A stretch of 64,000 bases of DNA, from assembly GCA_945885345.1 (NCBI GenBank), contig CAMCYP010000010.1:1-64000 (forward strand), given 5' to 3'. The position numbers were made by a program, and so were the translations under genes. Below the pieces are notes generated by a model, which ran no database searches, was not told where the DNA came from, and saw only the letters and a program-made list of their open reading frames with translations. The first letter of the stretch is position 1. Each line of letters starts with the position of its first letter. Below, piece by piece: positions 35,625-45,709 of the stretch. Source of the stretch: Bordetella parapertussis (lineage in GTDB: Bacteria; Pseudomonadota; Gammaproteobacteria; Burkholderiales; SG8-41).

Positions 35625-37064
35625 CTATGGCTGCGCTGCGACTTTGCCCGCCCCGGGCCAGTCTCCGCCCAAAGCCTTGACCAGGAATACCGAGGTCAGC
35701 AGCCGCTGGCCCGCGAGTTGCGCGGCGAGCCGTTCGCTGTTGAGCAGCGCCTGCTGCGCGATGATGACATCCAGCGAGGTGGCAACCCCGCCTTCGTAAC
35801 GCGCGGTGGCCAGTTCCAGTACGCGCGAGGCGCCGTCGATGGCGACCCGCGCCTGGGTATGCGCACGCTCCAGCGCGGCGAGTCCGGTGATGCCGTCTTC
35901 AACTTCCTGCATGGCGGTCAGCACTACGCGCCGGTAATTGGCCACCGTCGCTTCGTAACCCGCATTGGCGAAATCCACGCCGGCGCGGATGCGTCCACCG
36001 TCGAACAGCGATTGCGCCACGGTGGCGCCCACCGACCAGATGACGCTCGGCGCGTTGAACAGCGAGTCGAGAATGCGCGTTTCGCTGCCGTAGCCGGCGC
36101 CGAGCACAATGCTCGGATAAAACGCTGCCGTGGCGACGCCGATCTGGGCATTGGCTGCAGCCATTGCGCGTTCGGCGCTGGCTACGTCGGGGCGGCGCTC
36201 CAGCACATCGGAAGGCACGCCGGCCGGGATGGGCGGCGGCGTCATCACTTTCGGATCGGCTGCCAGTTCGAACAGCGGTGCCGGCGTGCCGGTCAGGGTC
36301 GCCAGCGCATGCAGGAACTGGTTGCGCTGCCGGCGCAGCAGATCGACCTGCACCAGCGTGCTGTCGATCAGCGTCTGCTGCTGCGCGACATCCAGTCCCG
36401 AGGTGGCGCCGAGGTCGTGGCGGGATGTGGCGTAACCGAGCGAGCGTTTCTGCAGATCAATCGAACGCTGCAGCACATCGAGCTCGATGTCGACGGCGCG
36501 CAGGTTGAAATAGGCGGTGGCGACGTCGGCGGTGATCAGCAGGCGGACATTCTCGAAGTCGATCGCGGATTGTTCGGCTGAAGCGCGCGCCCCTTCAACG
36601 CTGCGCCGCACGCGGCCGGCGAGGTCGAGTTCATAACCGGCGGTGAGCGTCACCAAGTGATCGCTCTGCGTGGTGGTGAAGTTGGCCGAGTTGTAGTTGG
36701 TCAGCGGGCGGTTGGCGGAAATGCGCGCGCGCGTTTCGCGCACGCCAAGGCCGACCTGCGGGTACTGCGCGCCCGCAACAGCGGCCAGCGTCGCACGCGC
36801 CTGCGACAGGCGCGCACTGGCGATGGTCAGGGTCGGGCTGCCGGCGAGCGCCTGTTCCTGCAGCTTGTCGAGCCGTGCGTCGCCGAAGCGTTGCCACCAC
36901 GGGCCCTTGGCTGCGGCATCACTGGGTGTGGCTTCGCGCCAGGGCGCTTCGATTTTCCATGCCGCGGGCATTTCGACCGAAGGCTTGTTGTAGTCAGGTC
37001 CAACCGCGCAGGCACCGAGCAACGCGGCGGCGCTGATCGCGGCTGCGACGGCAACGGTTTTCAT
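35625..37064 (-). CDS. RND efflux outer-membrane channel (TolC/OprM-NodT type lipoprotein)
   Basis: A 479-residue outer-membrane factor. The N-terminal lipobox is LLGACAVGPDYNKP, so the mature protein is lipid-anchored at Cys19. It carries two outer-membrane efflux protein repeats, each with long helices (for example ASARLSQARATLAAVAGAQYP and AERAMAAANAQIGVATAAFYPS). It is the exit duct of the pump. Its ATG overlaps the adaptor stop as ATGA. It is the last gene of the three-gene operon. Confidence 0.92.
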   Translation of the reverse strand: MKTVAVAAAISAAALLGACAVGPDYNKPSVEMPAAWKIEAPWREATPSDAAAKGPWWQRFGDARLDKLQEQALAGSPTLTIASARLSQARATLAAVAGAQYPQVGLGVRETRARISANRPLTNYNSANFTTTQSDHLVTLTAGYELDLAGRVRRSVEGARASAEQSAIDFENVRLLITADVATAYFNLRAVDIELDVLQRSIDLQKRSLGYATSRHDLGATSGLDVAQQQTLIDSTLVQVDLLRRQRNQFLHALATLTGTPAPLFELAADPKVMTPPPIPAGVPSDVLERRPDVASAERAMAAANAQIGVATAAFYPSIVLGAGYGSETRILDSLFNAPSVIWSVGATVAQSLFDGGRIRAGVDFANAGYEATVANYRRVVLTAMQEVEDGITGLAALERAHTQARVAIDGASRVLELATARYEGGVATSLDVIIAQQALLNSERLAAQLAGQRLLTSVFLVKALGGDWPGAGKVAAQP

Positions 37065-38305
37065 TTTGCTGCGGCCTTGTCTTCTGCAGCCTTGCCTTTG
37101 GCGGCAGATTTTTCCTTGGGCGCGGCGGGTACGACCTGGTCGCCGTCGGTCAGCGAATCTGACGGATTGAGTACCAGCCGGTCTTTGACGGTCACACCCT
37201 CAAGGACTTCGACGCTCTGGCCGTAGTTGCGGCCGATTTTGACGGGGCGCAGCCGGATGCGGTTTTCCTCACCGACCACGGCCACCTTGATGCCGTCGCC
37301 GCGGATCACCAGCGCGTTGGTGGGCACGGCAAGCGTGCGGCTCGACGGCAGCGGCAACGACACTTGCACATAAGCACCCGGCATCAGCAGATTGTCGCGA
37401 TTGCGCAGCGTGATCTCGACCTGCATGGTGCGCGTTGCAGCGTCGATGGACCCCGAGGTGCGGGCGACTTCGCCGTCAAAGGACTGGCCGCGCAGTTCAG
37501 TCTGGGTGACGATCGCTTTTTGCCCGCGCTTGATGAGCTGGGCGGAGGACTGCGGGACATTGATATAGACGCGCAGCGGATCGGTCTGGGCCAGCAGGAA
37601 CATTGCGCGGCCGGCGCCGCCGCCGGCATCGATCAGGTCGCCGACATCGACGTTGCGGCGGGTGATCACGCCGGCAAACGGCGCGACCACGCGTTTGAAA
37701 CTTTCGAGCTGGCGCAGGCGTTCGACGTTGGCATCGGCGGCTGCGAGGTTGGCGGCGGCCTGTGCGCTGGCGCTGCGCCGTTCGTCGAGTTCCTGCTGCG
37801 ACACCGCATCTTTTTTGCGCAGGGCTTCCCAGCGTTCGAGTGTGCTTTTGGCGAGTGCCAGGCTCGATGCTGTTTGTGCGCGTGTGGCGATGGCCTGTGA
37901 CAGCTGCTGATCGATTTCCGGTGTGTCGAGTTCGGCGAGGAGATCGCCTTTTTCGACGCGGCTGCCGATGTCTTTGTGCCAGCGCCGCAGATATCCGCTG
38001 GCGCGCGCGGCGATCGGCGACTGGACAAAACCCTGCAGGGTGCCGGGCAGGACCAGGGTCTGGCCGGTTTCACCGCTGCGTGGCGACGCGACATTGACGT
38101 ATTGCGCGGCCTGCGCGGTAGTGCCTGCTTCCAGCACCTTGGCATTCGATATCCGGCTGACGACAGTGCGGCCCGCGCCGGCAGCCAGCACAACCAGCAC
38201 GATGATGGTCAGGATTTTGGCGCGACGCATGACCCGGCGCTTTTTCAGCGCTTCGTCTGCCGCGCCGTCCGCGATTTGAGCATGGGAATGATGTTGTTCG
38301 GACAT
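37061..38305 (-). CDS. RND efflux periplasmic adaptor (HlyD/MFP type)
   Basis: A 414-residue membrane-fusion protein. A short cytoplasmic tail (MSEQHHSHAQIADGAADEAL) is followed by an anchor (ILTIIVLVVLAAGAG), a lipoyl half-motif (IAARASGYLRRWHKDIGSRVEKGDLLAELD), a coiled-coil (about 120-190), the second lipoyl half (VVAPFAGVITRRNVDVGDLI) and the beta barrel. The C-terminus is Ala/Lys-rich. The ATG at 38305 lies 4 bases after the pump gene. A frame open beyond it is inside the pump gene and rejected. Confidence 0.92.
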   Translation of the reverse strand: MSEQHHSHAQIADGAADEALKKRRVMRRAKILTIIVLVVLAAGAGRTVVSRISNAKVLEAGTTAQAAQYVNVASPRSGETGQTLVLPGTLQGFVQSPIAARASGYLRRWHKDIGSRVEKGDLLAELDTPEIDQQLSQAIATRAQTASSLALAKSTLERWEALRKKDAVSQQELDERRSASAQAAANLAAADANVERLRQLESFKRVVAPFAGVITRRNVDVGDLIDAGGGAGRAMFLLAQTDPLRVYINVPQSSAQLIKRGQKAIVTQTELRGQSFDGEVARTSGSIDAATRTMQVEITLRNRDNLLMPGAYVQVSLPLPSSRTLAVPTNALVIRGDGIKVAVVGEENRIRLRPVKIGRNYGQSVEVLEGVTVKDRLVLNPSDSLTDGDQVVPAAPKEKSAAKGKAAEDKAAAK

Positions 38306-38309
38306 TGCT

Positions 38310-41300
38310 TCAGGCCCCCTCGGGTGTGCCGCTGGTCGGTGCATGTGGTGCGAATGACTGATCCCGCGTTTTGCGTTGCTCCATGCGCCGGTGTATGCCT
38401 GCGTAGACCACCGGCACAAAGAGCAGCGTTGAAATGGTTGCGAACAGCAGTCCGCCGATGACGGCGCGACCCAGCGGTGCGTTCTGTTCGGCGCCTTCGC
38501 CGATGCCCAGTGCCATCGGGATCATGCCGATGATCATCGCCAGCGCCGTCATCAGCACCGGCCGGATACGCGTCGCACCGGCTTCCAGTGCGGCGGTGAG
38601 TGCATCGACGCCGGCTGCGGTGCGGTCGCGGGCAAAGGACACCAGCAGGATGCTGTTGGCCGTGGCGACACCCATGGTCATGATGGCGCCGGTCAGCGCC
38701 GGCACACTCAGCGTGGTGCCGGTGATGAACAGTATCCAGGCAATGCCAGCCAGTGCGGCCGGCAGCGCCGCGATGATGATCACGGCATCGATCCACGACT
38801 GGAAGTTGACGACCACCAGCAGGTAGACCAGTACGATGGCCAGCGCCAGCCCGACGCCGAGGCCGATGAACGAGGACTGCATGGTTTCAACCTGGCCGCG
38901 CATCCTGACCTGGCTGCCGCGCGGCAGCTTGGGGCGTATTTCATCGATCTGTTTTTGCACCAGGCCGGCGACGCTGGCGAGGTCGGTGCCCTGCACGCTG
39001 ACGTAAACGTCGATGGCCGGCTTGATGTTGTAACGCGAAACGATGGCCGGACTGCGCGCCGGGGTGGCTTCCACCAGGTTGCCCAGCAGCTGGGTATTGC
39101 CGGCAGCGGCCGTGGTGGGGTTGCCCACGGGGATGTTGAGCAGGGCATCCAGTGAATCGATGTTGTACTGCGGCGTCTGCACGGCGATGCTGTAGACCAC
39201 GCCGTTCTGCGGATTGAGCCAGAACGCCGGTGAAGTCTGCGAACTGCCGGATAGCGCGATCAGTACGTTCTGCCCGACGTTGGAGGCGCTGAGGCCGACC
39301 TGCTGCAGGCGCGAACGGTCCATCTGCAGGTTGACAGCCGGGTTGTCGAGACGCTGGTGCAGGTGGACGTCGACCGCGCCGGGGATTGTTTTGACGGATT
39401 TCACCAGCTCGGCGGCGAGCTCGGCATTTTTTGTCATGTTGGCCCCGCTGAACTGGACGTCGATGGCCGCGGGCAGGCCGAAATTGAGGATCTGGGTGAC
39501 GATATCGGCCGGCTGGAAAAAGAATTCGATGCCGGGGAAACGTTTCGGCAGTTCGCTGCGCAGCAGCGTGACGAATTCCTGCGTCGGACGATGTCCCTTG
39601 CGCAGCGACATCAGAATCTCGCCGTCGAGCGTGCCGATGGTGCCGGCGTTGCTGTAGGAGAGGTTGATGCCGCTGTTGGGAACGCCGAGGTTGTCGAGGA
39701 TGGTTTCAAGCTGGTCTTTGGGGATCAATTCGCGGATGGTGGCTTCGACCGCGTCAGCGAGGCGCGCGGTTTCCTCGATGCGCGTGCCGGTCGGTGCGCG
39801 CATGTGCAGGCGGATCTGGCCGGCATCGACGCTCGGGAAAAAATCGCGGCCGAGCACGGGGTAGAGCAGACAGGACAAGATGCAGAATCCCATGAACAGC
39901 AAGGCGAAGGCACGGCGTTTTTCCAGCAGTCCCGACAATGTCAGCGTGTAGGCCTGGCGCACACGCTCGAACTGCCTGTCAAAACTGCGATACAGCCGCT
40001 GCAGCAGGCTGGTGCTGTCTTCGGCTGCGGCATGTGCGCCGCCCATCAGCAGCATGACCAGCGTTGGCACGAGGGTTCGCGACAGAAAGTACGATGCAAT
40101 CATCGCGAACACCACGGCTTCGGCCATGGGCACGAACAGGAAGCGCGCGACGCCGGAGAGGAAAAACATCGGCACGAATACGATACAGATGCACAGCGTG
40201 GAGACAAAGGCCGGGACGCCGATTTCACCCGCACCTTCGAGGATGGCCGCGTTGAGCGGTTTGCCCATGTGCAGGTGACGTTCGATGTTCTCAATGGTGA
40301 CGATGGCCTGGTCGACGAGGATGCCCACCGACAGCGCCAGCCCGCCCAGGGTCATCAGGTTCAGCGTTTCGCCGAGCATGAACAGCACCAGGATGGAGGC
40401 GAGGATCGACAGCGGAATGGTCAACGCGATGATCAGCGTGCTGCGCCAGTTGCCGAGGAACAGCAGCACCATCAAGGCGGTGAGGCCGGCAGCGATGAAT
40501 GCTTCGATGACCACGCCCGCGACCGCCGCTTTGACAAACACCGATTGATCGAACAGCGGCGTGACCTTGATGTCGGCGGGCAGAATTTGTGTGGCGCGGG
40601 GCAGCATCTCCAGAAGGTTCGAAACGATGTCCAGCGTCGAGGCGCCGCCGTTTTTCAGTATCGACAGCAGCACGCCGCGTTCGCCGTCCTGCCGCACGAT
40701 GTTGGTTTGCGGCGAGAATCCGTCGCGCACCTGTGCCACGTCGCGCAGGTAAATAGTGGCGCCGTTCGCAGTGCGCACTGGCAGGTCGTTCAGTCCGCCG
40801 ATGGCATCGGGTGAGCCGTTCATTTTCACGTCGTATTCGGTTGGGCCGAATTTGGCGGAGCCCGACGGGAGGACCAGGTTCTGGGCATTTACCGCGTTGA
40901 CCACGTCCGAAGGCGCCAGTCCTCGCGCCTGCAGCGCCTGGATATCAAGGTCTACCGAGATCAGACGGACTTTGCCGCCGTAGGGAAACGGAATGGCAAC
41001 GCCGGGAATCGTGACCAGTTGCGGGCGCAACTGGTTGACCGCAGCATCGAATACCGAGTTTTCCGGCAGCGTGGGACTCGACAGCGCGAGCTGGATCACA
41101 GGAATGCTCGATGCTGAATATTTGATGATCAGCGGTGGTGTCGTGCCGGGCGGTAACTGGCGCACCTGTGATTGCGCAATGGCCACCACCTGCGCGATGG
41201 CGGTCTGGATGTTGGCCGTGGGCTGGAAAAAAATCTTGATTACCGAAACACCGGATAACGATACCGACTCGATATGTTCGATATCGCTGACCGTGGTGGT

Positions 41301-41558
41301 CAGGCTGCGCTCGGTCTGGGGGGCGATGCGCTGGCCCATCTCCTGGGCGGACAGCCCGCGGTAATTCCAGATGACACTGATCACCGGAATGTCGATCTCG
41401 GGGAAGATGTCGGTGGCGATGTTGCGCAAGGCGAATGGTGTCGCCAGCAGAATCAGCATCGCCATCACGATGAAGGTGTACGGGCGGCGCAACGCCAGAT
41501 GGACCATGGACATCGGGGAGGCTGGCGGGAGACCGCTTTGTGGCGGGGAAGAGGGCAT
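38310..41558 (-). CDS. RND efflux inner-membrane pump (HAE-type permease)
   Basis: A 1082-residue pump with twelve predicted spans and two large periplasmic loops. It opens LRRPYTFIVMAMLILLATP and has the RND motif DIFPEIDIPVISV. In span 4 the usual Asp-Asp reads D416-Q417 (GILVDQAIVTIENIERH). In the span-10 region the lysine of AcrB SAKNAI aligns with alanine in GVATANSILLVSFARD. So the proton relay is not of the AcrB kind. The substrate is not known. First gene of the pump-adaptor-channel operon; no local regulator is visible. Confidence 0.93.
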   Translation of the reverse strand: MPSSPPQSGLPPASPMSMVHLALRRPYTFIVMAMLILLATPFALRNIATDIFPEIDIPVISVIWNYRGLSAQEMGQRIAPQTERSLTTTVSDIEHIESVSLSGVSVIKIFFQPTANIQTAIAQVVAIAQSQVRQLPPGTTPPLIIKYSASSIPVIQLALSSPTLPENSVFDAAVNQLRPQLVTIPGVAIPFPYGGKVRLISVDLDIQALQARGLAPSDVVNAVNAQNLVLPSGSAKFGPTEYDVKMNGSPDAIGGLNDLPVRTANGATIYLRDVAQVRDGFSPQTNIVRQDGERGVLLSILKNGGASTLDIVSNLLEMLPRATQILPADIKVTPLFDQSVFVKAAVAGVVIEAFIAAGLTALMVLLFLGNWRSTLIIALTIPLSILASILVLFMLGETLNLMTLGGLALSVGILVDQAIVTIENIERHLHMGKPLNAAILEGAGEIGVPAFVSTLCICIVFVPMFFLSGVARFLFVPMAEAVVFAMIASYFLSRTLVPTLVMLLMGGAHAAAEDSTSLLQRLYRSFDRQFERVRQAYTLTLSGLLEKRRAFALLFMGFCILSCLLYPVLGRDFFPSVDAGQIRLHMRAPTGTRIEETARLADAVEATIRELIPKDQLETILDNLGVPNSGINLSYSNAGTIGTLDGEILMSLRKGHRPTQEFVTLLRSELPKRFPGIEFFFQPADIVTQILNFGLPAAIDVQFSGANMTKNAELAAELVKSVKTIPGAVDVHLHQRLDNPAVNLQMDRSRLQQVGLSASNVGQNVLIALSGSSQTSPAFWLNPQNGVVYSIAVQTPQYNIDSLDALLNIPVGNPTTAAAGNTQLLGNLVEATPARSPAIVSRYNIKPAIDVYVSVQGTDLASVAGLVQKQIDEIRPKLPRGSQVRMRGQVETMQSSFIGLGVGLALAIVLVYLLVVVNFQSWIDAVIIIAALPAALAGIAWILFITGTTLSVPALTGAIMTMGVATANSILLVSFARDRTAAGVDALTAALEAGATRIRPVLMTALAMIIGMIPMALGIGEGAEQNAPLGRAVIGGLLFATISTLLFVPVVYAGIHRRMEQRKTRDQSFAPHAPTSGTPEGA

Positions 41559-41660
41559 AGGGCATTGATTCTATACAAAGCCGCGGAATTTTCGACGGTA
41601 ACTGCAGACTTTCTGCAGCCATAGCATGTGGAATACCCGCATCAATTCCAGGTGACGGTC

Positions 41661-42323
41661 TCAGTCCGCGGCACGCATAAAACTGAACAACTGTCCCCGC
41701 GCTGCCGGCATGCCCACCGATGCCGCCATCGGCATCGCTTGCGCCGTGCGCACATAACCCTGCGCCGCCATCAGTACGCTGAACGGGCTGACATAACCCC
41801 GCCCCGGGTCGGCGATCAGTATTTGTGCCGCGGGCTTGGCGTGCGCATCAATAAATCCGGCCAGCAGTACCGCATGATCGCGCTCATAGAGCAGATCGCT
41901 GCCGATGATCAGGTCGTAACGGCCGATCCGCGGGTTGGGACCCAGCCACGGCGCATGGAGGAAGGCAATCGGCGGCAGTCCGTTCAGTTCGGTGTTGCGA
42001 CGCAAGAAATCTTCTGCCAGCGGATGGTGGTCACAGGCGGTAATGCGGGCGCCGCGGCGCGCCAGCACCAGGCTGGTGAGACCGATGCCGCAACCGAGTT
42101 CAAGGATGTTTTTGCCGGCAATCGGAAACCGGCTCATGGCTTCGGCCAGTGCGAGGCCTGCCGGCCACACCACGCCGAACAGCGGCCATGACGCGGGTGA
42201 CACGCCGGCGCGTTCGGCCGCGCCGTCGGGATCGGAAAACTGCTGTTTGTTGAGCAGGGTGCGGACGCGGAAATCGCTGTCGCCGACATGGAGGGTGACG
42301 GTCTCGACTTCGTAACCAGGCAT
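41661..42323 (-). CDS. SAM-dependent methyltransferase, class I (protein-lysine/ETFB methyltransferase-like)
   Basis: About 220 residues. The SAM motif I is ILELGCGIGLTSLVLARRGA, motif II ITACDHHPLAEDFL, then the post-I YDLIIGSDLLYERDH, which resembles the METTL20/ETFB and calmodulin-lysine methyltransferase family. SWPLFGVVWPAGLALAEAM before it also fits. The substrate is unknown. I start at the ATG at 42323 (MPGYEVETVTL); a GTG three codons upstream is an option. It stands alone, downstream of nothing on its strand, after the efflux operon. Confidence 0.83.
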   Translation of the reverse strand: MPGYEVETVTLHVGDSDFRVRTLLNKQQFSDPDGAAERAGVSPASWPLFGVVWPAGLALAEAMSRFPIAGKNILELGCGIGLTSLVLARRGARITACDHHPLAEDFLRRNTELNGLPPIAFLHAPWLGPNPRIGRYDLIIGSDLLYERDHAVLLAGFIDAHAKPAAQILIADPGRGYVSPFSVLMAAQGYVRTAQAMPMAASVGMPAARGQLFSFMRAAD

Positions 42324-42467
42324 AGTGCGCACTCGGTGAAGTCGGGGCTGCCGGGATAGGCAGCGGGGACAGCGGTGCTGAACCGCGTGGTTTCAGTTTA
42401 CGCGCAATGGGGGCGACGCAACGGGCCCTGAAGCATTACATTAGCCCTTCCATTTAATGGAGCATTC

Positions 42468-43028
42468 ATGCGTTTCCTGATTCGTACCGGAACTTTTGCT
42501 TTGCAACTGGCGGTCTTTTTTGCGCTGGTCACGCTGCTGTCGCAGGCGACGACGTATTTCACCGCCGAACGTTATGTCCCCGGCAATATTCCCAGCCGGC
42601 TGTTCCCGCTGGTGGCGCTGCAGCCGGCTGTGTCGCCGGCCACAGCGCCGCAGTATGAATTGCTGCGCTGGCCGGAGTTCACGCGCAAGAACCCGCCGCC
42701 GCCATTGCGGAATTTGCGCTTGCCGGAGCCGAAAGGCGGGTTTGTCGTGCCGGTGATTGGTGGCTTTGAACCGGAGGTACATTTCAGTGTGGCTGCCGTC
42801 GCGGACGGCCGCCAGCGGGTGGACGTCAAGGTCACCGATGACGATTACGTGGTGTATTCCACCTATGTCACGGACGGCGCGAATGTCGTGCCGGAGTCCT
42901 TCCGTCTCTGGGGCCCGAGCGCGGCGCTGATCGCGGTGTTTCCGGCGTTTGTGCTTACGGTGGCGCTGAACCGGACGTTCAGGCGCTGGCGCGAACGCAG
43001 GAAAGCTGCACCCGCCGCGATCAGTTGA
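42468..43028 (+). CDS. Small membrane protein of unknown function
   Basis: A 186-residue protein I do not recognise. It has an N-terminal span ([23 protein letters not shown]), a periplasmic-type loop with a proline-rich run ([21 protein letters not shown]), and a C-terminal span ([19 protein letters not shown]) with a basic tail. An ATG at 42468 is preceded by GGAG 8-11 bases upstream. Its end overlaps the convergent glutaryl-CoA dehydrogenase stop by 8 bases. No neighbour explains its role. Confidence 0.7.
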   Translation: MRFLIRTGTFALQLAVFFALVTLLSQATTYFTAERYVPGNIPSRLFPLVALQPAVSPATAPQYELLRWPEFTRKNPPPPLRNLRLPEPKGGFVVPVIGGFEPEVHFSVAAVADGRQRVDVKVTDDDYVVYSTYVTDGANVVPESFRLWGPSAALIAVFPAFVLTVALNRTFRRWRERRKAAPAAIS

Positions 43029-44220
43029 ACGCAGAAATGCCGGTTTGCGAACGACCCAGCACCAGCGCGTGGATGTCGTGTGTGCCTTCCAGCGTGTTGA
43101 CGGTTTCGAGGTTGAGCATGTGCCGGATCACCGGGAATTCATCGGAGATGCCGTTGCCGCCCAGCATGTCGCGCGCCTGACGCGCGATGTCCAGCGCCTT
43201 GCCGGTGGAATTGCGTTTGAGCAGCGACACCATTTCCGGTGTTGCCAGTCCCTGATCGCGCAGCCGGCTGACATGCAGGCAGGCGAGCAGGCCCAGCGCG
43301 ATTTCCGATTGCATGTCGGCAAGTTTCTTTTGAATGATCTGGTTCGCGGCGAGCGGACGGCCGAATTGCTTGCGATCCATGGTGTATTGGCGCGCAGTGT
43401 GCCAGCAGGCCTCGGCTGCGCCCAGCGCGCCCCAGCAGATCACGAAGCGTGCGTTGTTGAGGCAGCCGAACGGCCCCTTGAGGCCCGACACATTTGGCAG
43501 CAGATTGGCTTCAGGCACGAACACGTTGTCCATCACGATTTCGCCGGTGGGTGAAGCGCGCACCGAAAATTTGCCTTCGATCTTGCGCGTCGACAGTCCT
43601 TCCATGCCGCGTTCGAGGATGAAGCCGCGGATCACGCCGCCGTCGTCCTTGGCCCAGACGATCATGATGTCGGCAATCGGGGCATGGGTGATCCATAATT
43701 TGGCGCCGCTCAGCCGGTAACCGCCGTCTACACTGCGCGCGCGGGTTTTCATGGCGCCGGGATCGGAACCGTGGTCGGGTTCGGTGAGGCCGAAGCAGCC
43801 GAGCAGTTCGCCGGTGACCATTTTCGGCAAATACTTTTGTCGTTGTTCTTCATTGCCATAGGCGTAGATCGGCGTCATTGCCAGCCCGCTCTGCACGCCG
43901 CAGGCCGAACGGAAGGCGGTGTCGACGCGTTCGAGTTCGCGCATGATCAAACCATAGGCGACATAACCGATGCCGGCGCAGCCGTAACCCTCAAGCGGCG
44001 CACCGAGGAAACCGAGTTCACCCATTTCGCGCATCACCACGCGGTCGAAGGTTTCATTGCGGTTCCAGTCGCGGATGCGCGGTGCCAGTTTCTCCTGCGC
44101 GTACTGGCGCGCGGTGTCGCGGATCATTTTTTCTTCGGCGGTGAGCTGCGCTTCGATCAGCAGCGGGTCATCCCACTGGAAGTGCCCGCCGCTGAGGGTG
44201 ACTGATTGGTGATCGATCAT
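43021..44220 (-). CDS. gcdH: Glutaryl-CoA dehydrogenase
   Basis: A 399-residue acyl-CoA dehydrogenase of the glutaryl-CoA type. [33 protein letters not shown] and the C-terminal [18 protein letters not shown] with the catalytic glutamate are all diagnostic. It oxidises and decarboxylates glutaryl-CoA to crotonyl-CoA in lysine, tryptophan and aromatic breakdown, passing electrons to ETF. A CoA-transferase partner is usual; a CaiB-type one is in the window but 18 kb away. It is followed by the membrane protein gene end to end. Confidence 0.93.
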   Translation of the reverse strand: MIDHQSVTLSGGHFQWDDPLLIEAQLTAEEKMIRDTARQYAQEKLAPRIRDWNRNETFDRVVMREMGELGFLGAPLEGYGCAGIGYVAYGLIMRELERVDTAFRSACGVQSGLAMTPIYAYGNEEQRQKYLPKMVTGELLGCFGLTEPDHGSDPGAMKTRARSVDGGYRLSGAKLWITHAPIADIMIVWAKDDGGVIRGFILERGMEGLSTRKIEGKFSVRASPTGEIVMDNVFVPEANLLPNVSGLKGPFGCLNNARFVICWGALGAAEACWHTARQYTMDRKQFGRPLAANQIIQKKLADMQSEIALGLLACLHVSRLRDQGLATPEMVSLLKRNSTGKALDIARQARDMLGGNGISDEFPVIRHMLNLETVNTLEGTHDIHALVLGRSQTGISAFN

Positions 44221-44239
44221 GGTCCGGTCTTTCTGCAGG

Positions 44240-44947
44240 TTATTTCAGGAATGGCACGGACAGCAGGCGCAGCCCGACCGAGAACCAGCGTGCGTCGTGC
44301 TTGTCGCCATACTGGTTGCCGTAGGTGGTATCGACCTGAACGTGGTTGGGGACAATCCAGAAACGCACGCCAAACTGGTATGAAGCATTGGCACGGGTTT
44401 CACCGAAAGTTTCGGCGATCAGGTAGGCGCGCGGCGCAATCATGATTTCCGAGCCGAGGCCCCAGGTCGCACGCGCCTTGCCCTCGTCACGGATGTGTTT
44501 TGCGCCGGTGTTGGTATGCAGCACCACGCGATCATCGGCGAATGAGAAGCTGACGGGCACGTAGAAATAGGGATCGCCCAGTGCGCGGCCATTCTGTGCT
44601 GCCGGGTGTGTGGCATAGCCGGCGGCAAAGGCGACCCCGTAGCCGTTGGTTTCCAGCGGCTTGAGCAGCGTCTTGCCCTGAAGCACCACATCGGAGGTTT
44701 CACTGCCGGTCGCATCACTGATGCGGGCGCCACCGAGGGTCAGCTCGAGGTTGCCGGTGAAATTGCAGGCCGGCAGCGCCCAGTATTCACGGCTGCCGCG
44801 GTTGGTCTTGACCCAGGATTCCACCTGGCAGGCGTAAGAATCGACCGTGCGCGCATCGTCGGTGATCATCGGCCGCGCGGCATGCGCAGCTAGCGGACAG
44901 AGTAGAAGCAGGGTTGCGATGTCGCAGGTACGTTTGCGGAAGATCAT
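44240..44947 (-). CDS. Probable outer-membrane/periplasmic protein of unknown function
   Basis: A 235-residue protein with a signal peptide ending in PLAAHA. Mature sequence begins [22 protein letters not shown], followed by alternating strand-like segments ([47 protein letters not shown]) and a terminal FLK. This recalls small beta-barrel proteins of the phenol-degradation MetA-like group, but I am not sure of the assignment. Two cysteines (SYACQVE, LPACNF) may form a disulfide. It lies 15 bases from the hydrolase gene. Confidence 0.7.
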   Translation of the reverse strand: MIFRKRTCDIATLLLLCPLAAHAARPMITDDARTVDSYACQVESWVKTNRGSREYWALPACNFTGNLELTLGGARISDATGSETSDVVLQGKTLLKPLETNGYGVAFAAGYATHPAAQNGRALGDPYFYVPVSFSFADDRVVLHTNTGAKHIRDEGKARATWGLGSEIMIAPRAYLIAETFGETRANASYQFGVRFWIVPNHVQVDTTYGNQYGDKHDARWFSVGLRLLSVPFLK

Positions 44948-44962
44948 GCTGATCCGGCGTTG

Positions 44963-45709
44963 TCAGCGCGTGGCGCGGTCCAGAAACAGCTTGACGTTGC
45001 GTACCAGCTCGTTATCCATGCCGTTGAAAAAATGGTCGGCGCCGGCAACGCGGACTTGCGCCGAGCCCCGGACTTTCTGGATGGCAGCAGCGCGTTTGGC
45101 GGCGAATTCGAGTATTTCCGGGAAATCTTTTTCGCCGTAGAGATCAAGCACCGGCGCCTTGAAAGTCGCCGGTCTGGTGTATTCGCCGAGAATGCCGATC
45201 GATACCCAGGCGGTGATTGCCGGGGCATCGGCCTGGTTCAGCAGCACATTGGTCATCCGCGAACCGTAACTGTGCGACACGATGGCCACTTTTTTGTGGC
45301 CTTTGTCCTGCAGGAATTTGACTGCCGCAGCGATTCGCGCCGCGGCTTCAGGGAACAGCGGCGGATACTGGTCGCCACGAGCTTCGGCGGCGAGTACCGG
45401 CATCTGCACCGACAGCGTGGCGTAACCCTGTTCGGAAAGCTGGCTGCGCAGTGGATTGATCAGACCCCAGTCCGGATGCACGCCGAGGCCGTGCACCACG
45501 ACCACGCCGGCCTGTGCCTTGCTGTTGGGCGCGTAAATGCCGAGGAATTTACGGCCATCCGGTGTGGCCAATTGAACCGGGTCACCGACTAATATGGACG
45601 GTGTGATCTCATCGGCCCAGCGCTGTTCGCGGGCGTAATTTGCCTTGGCGTCCTGGGCGTAACAGGGGAGGCTGGCCAGTGCCAGCAGCAGTGCAAAAAG
45701 CAAACGCAT
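44963..45709 (-). CDS. Secreted alpha/beta hydrolase, DUF3530-like
   Basis: A 248-residue protein with a signal peptide ending in PCYAQ. It shows VVVVHGLGVHPDWGLINPLR (oxyanion region), the nucleophile elbow IVSHSYGSRM, the acidic residue in LDLYGEKDFPE and the histidine in VAGADHFFNG. These complete an alpha/beta hydrolase triad. The arrangement fits DUF3530. Its ATG overlaps the crotonase stop as TGATG. Substrate unknown; a periplasmic esterase is plausible. Confidence 0.82.
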   Translation of the reverse strand: MRLLFALLLALASLPCYAQDAKANYAREQRWADEITPSILVGDPVQLATPDGRKFLGIYAPNSKAQAGVVVVHGLGVHPDWGLINPLRSQLSEQGYATLSVQMPVLAAEARGDQYPPLFPEAAARIAAAVKFLQDKGHKKVAIVSHSYGSRMTNVLLNQADAPAITAWVSIGILGEYTRPATFKAPVLDLYGEKDFPEILEFAAKRAAAIQKVRGSAQVRVAGADHFFNGMDNELVRNVKLFLDRATR

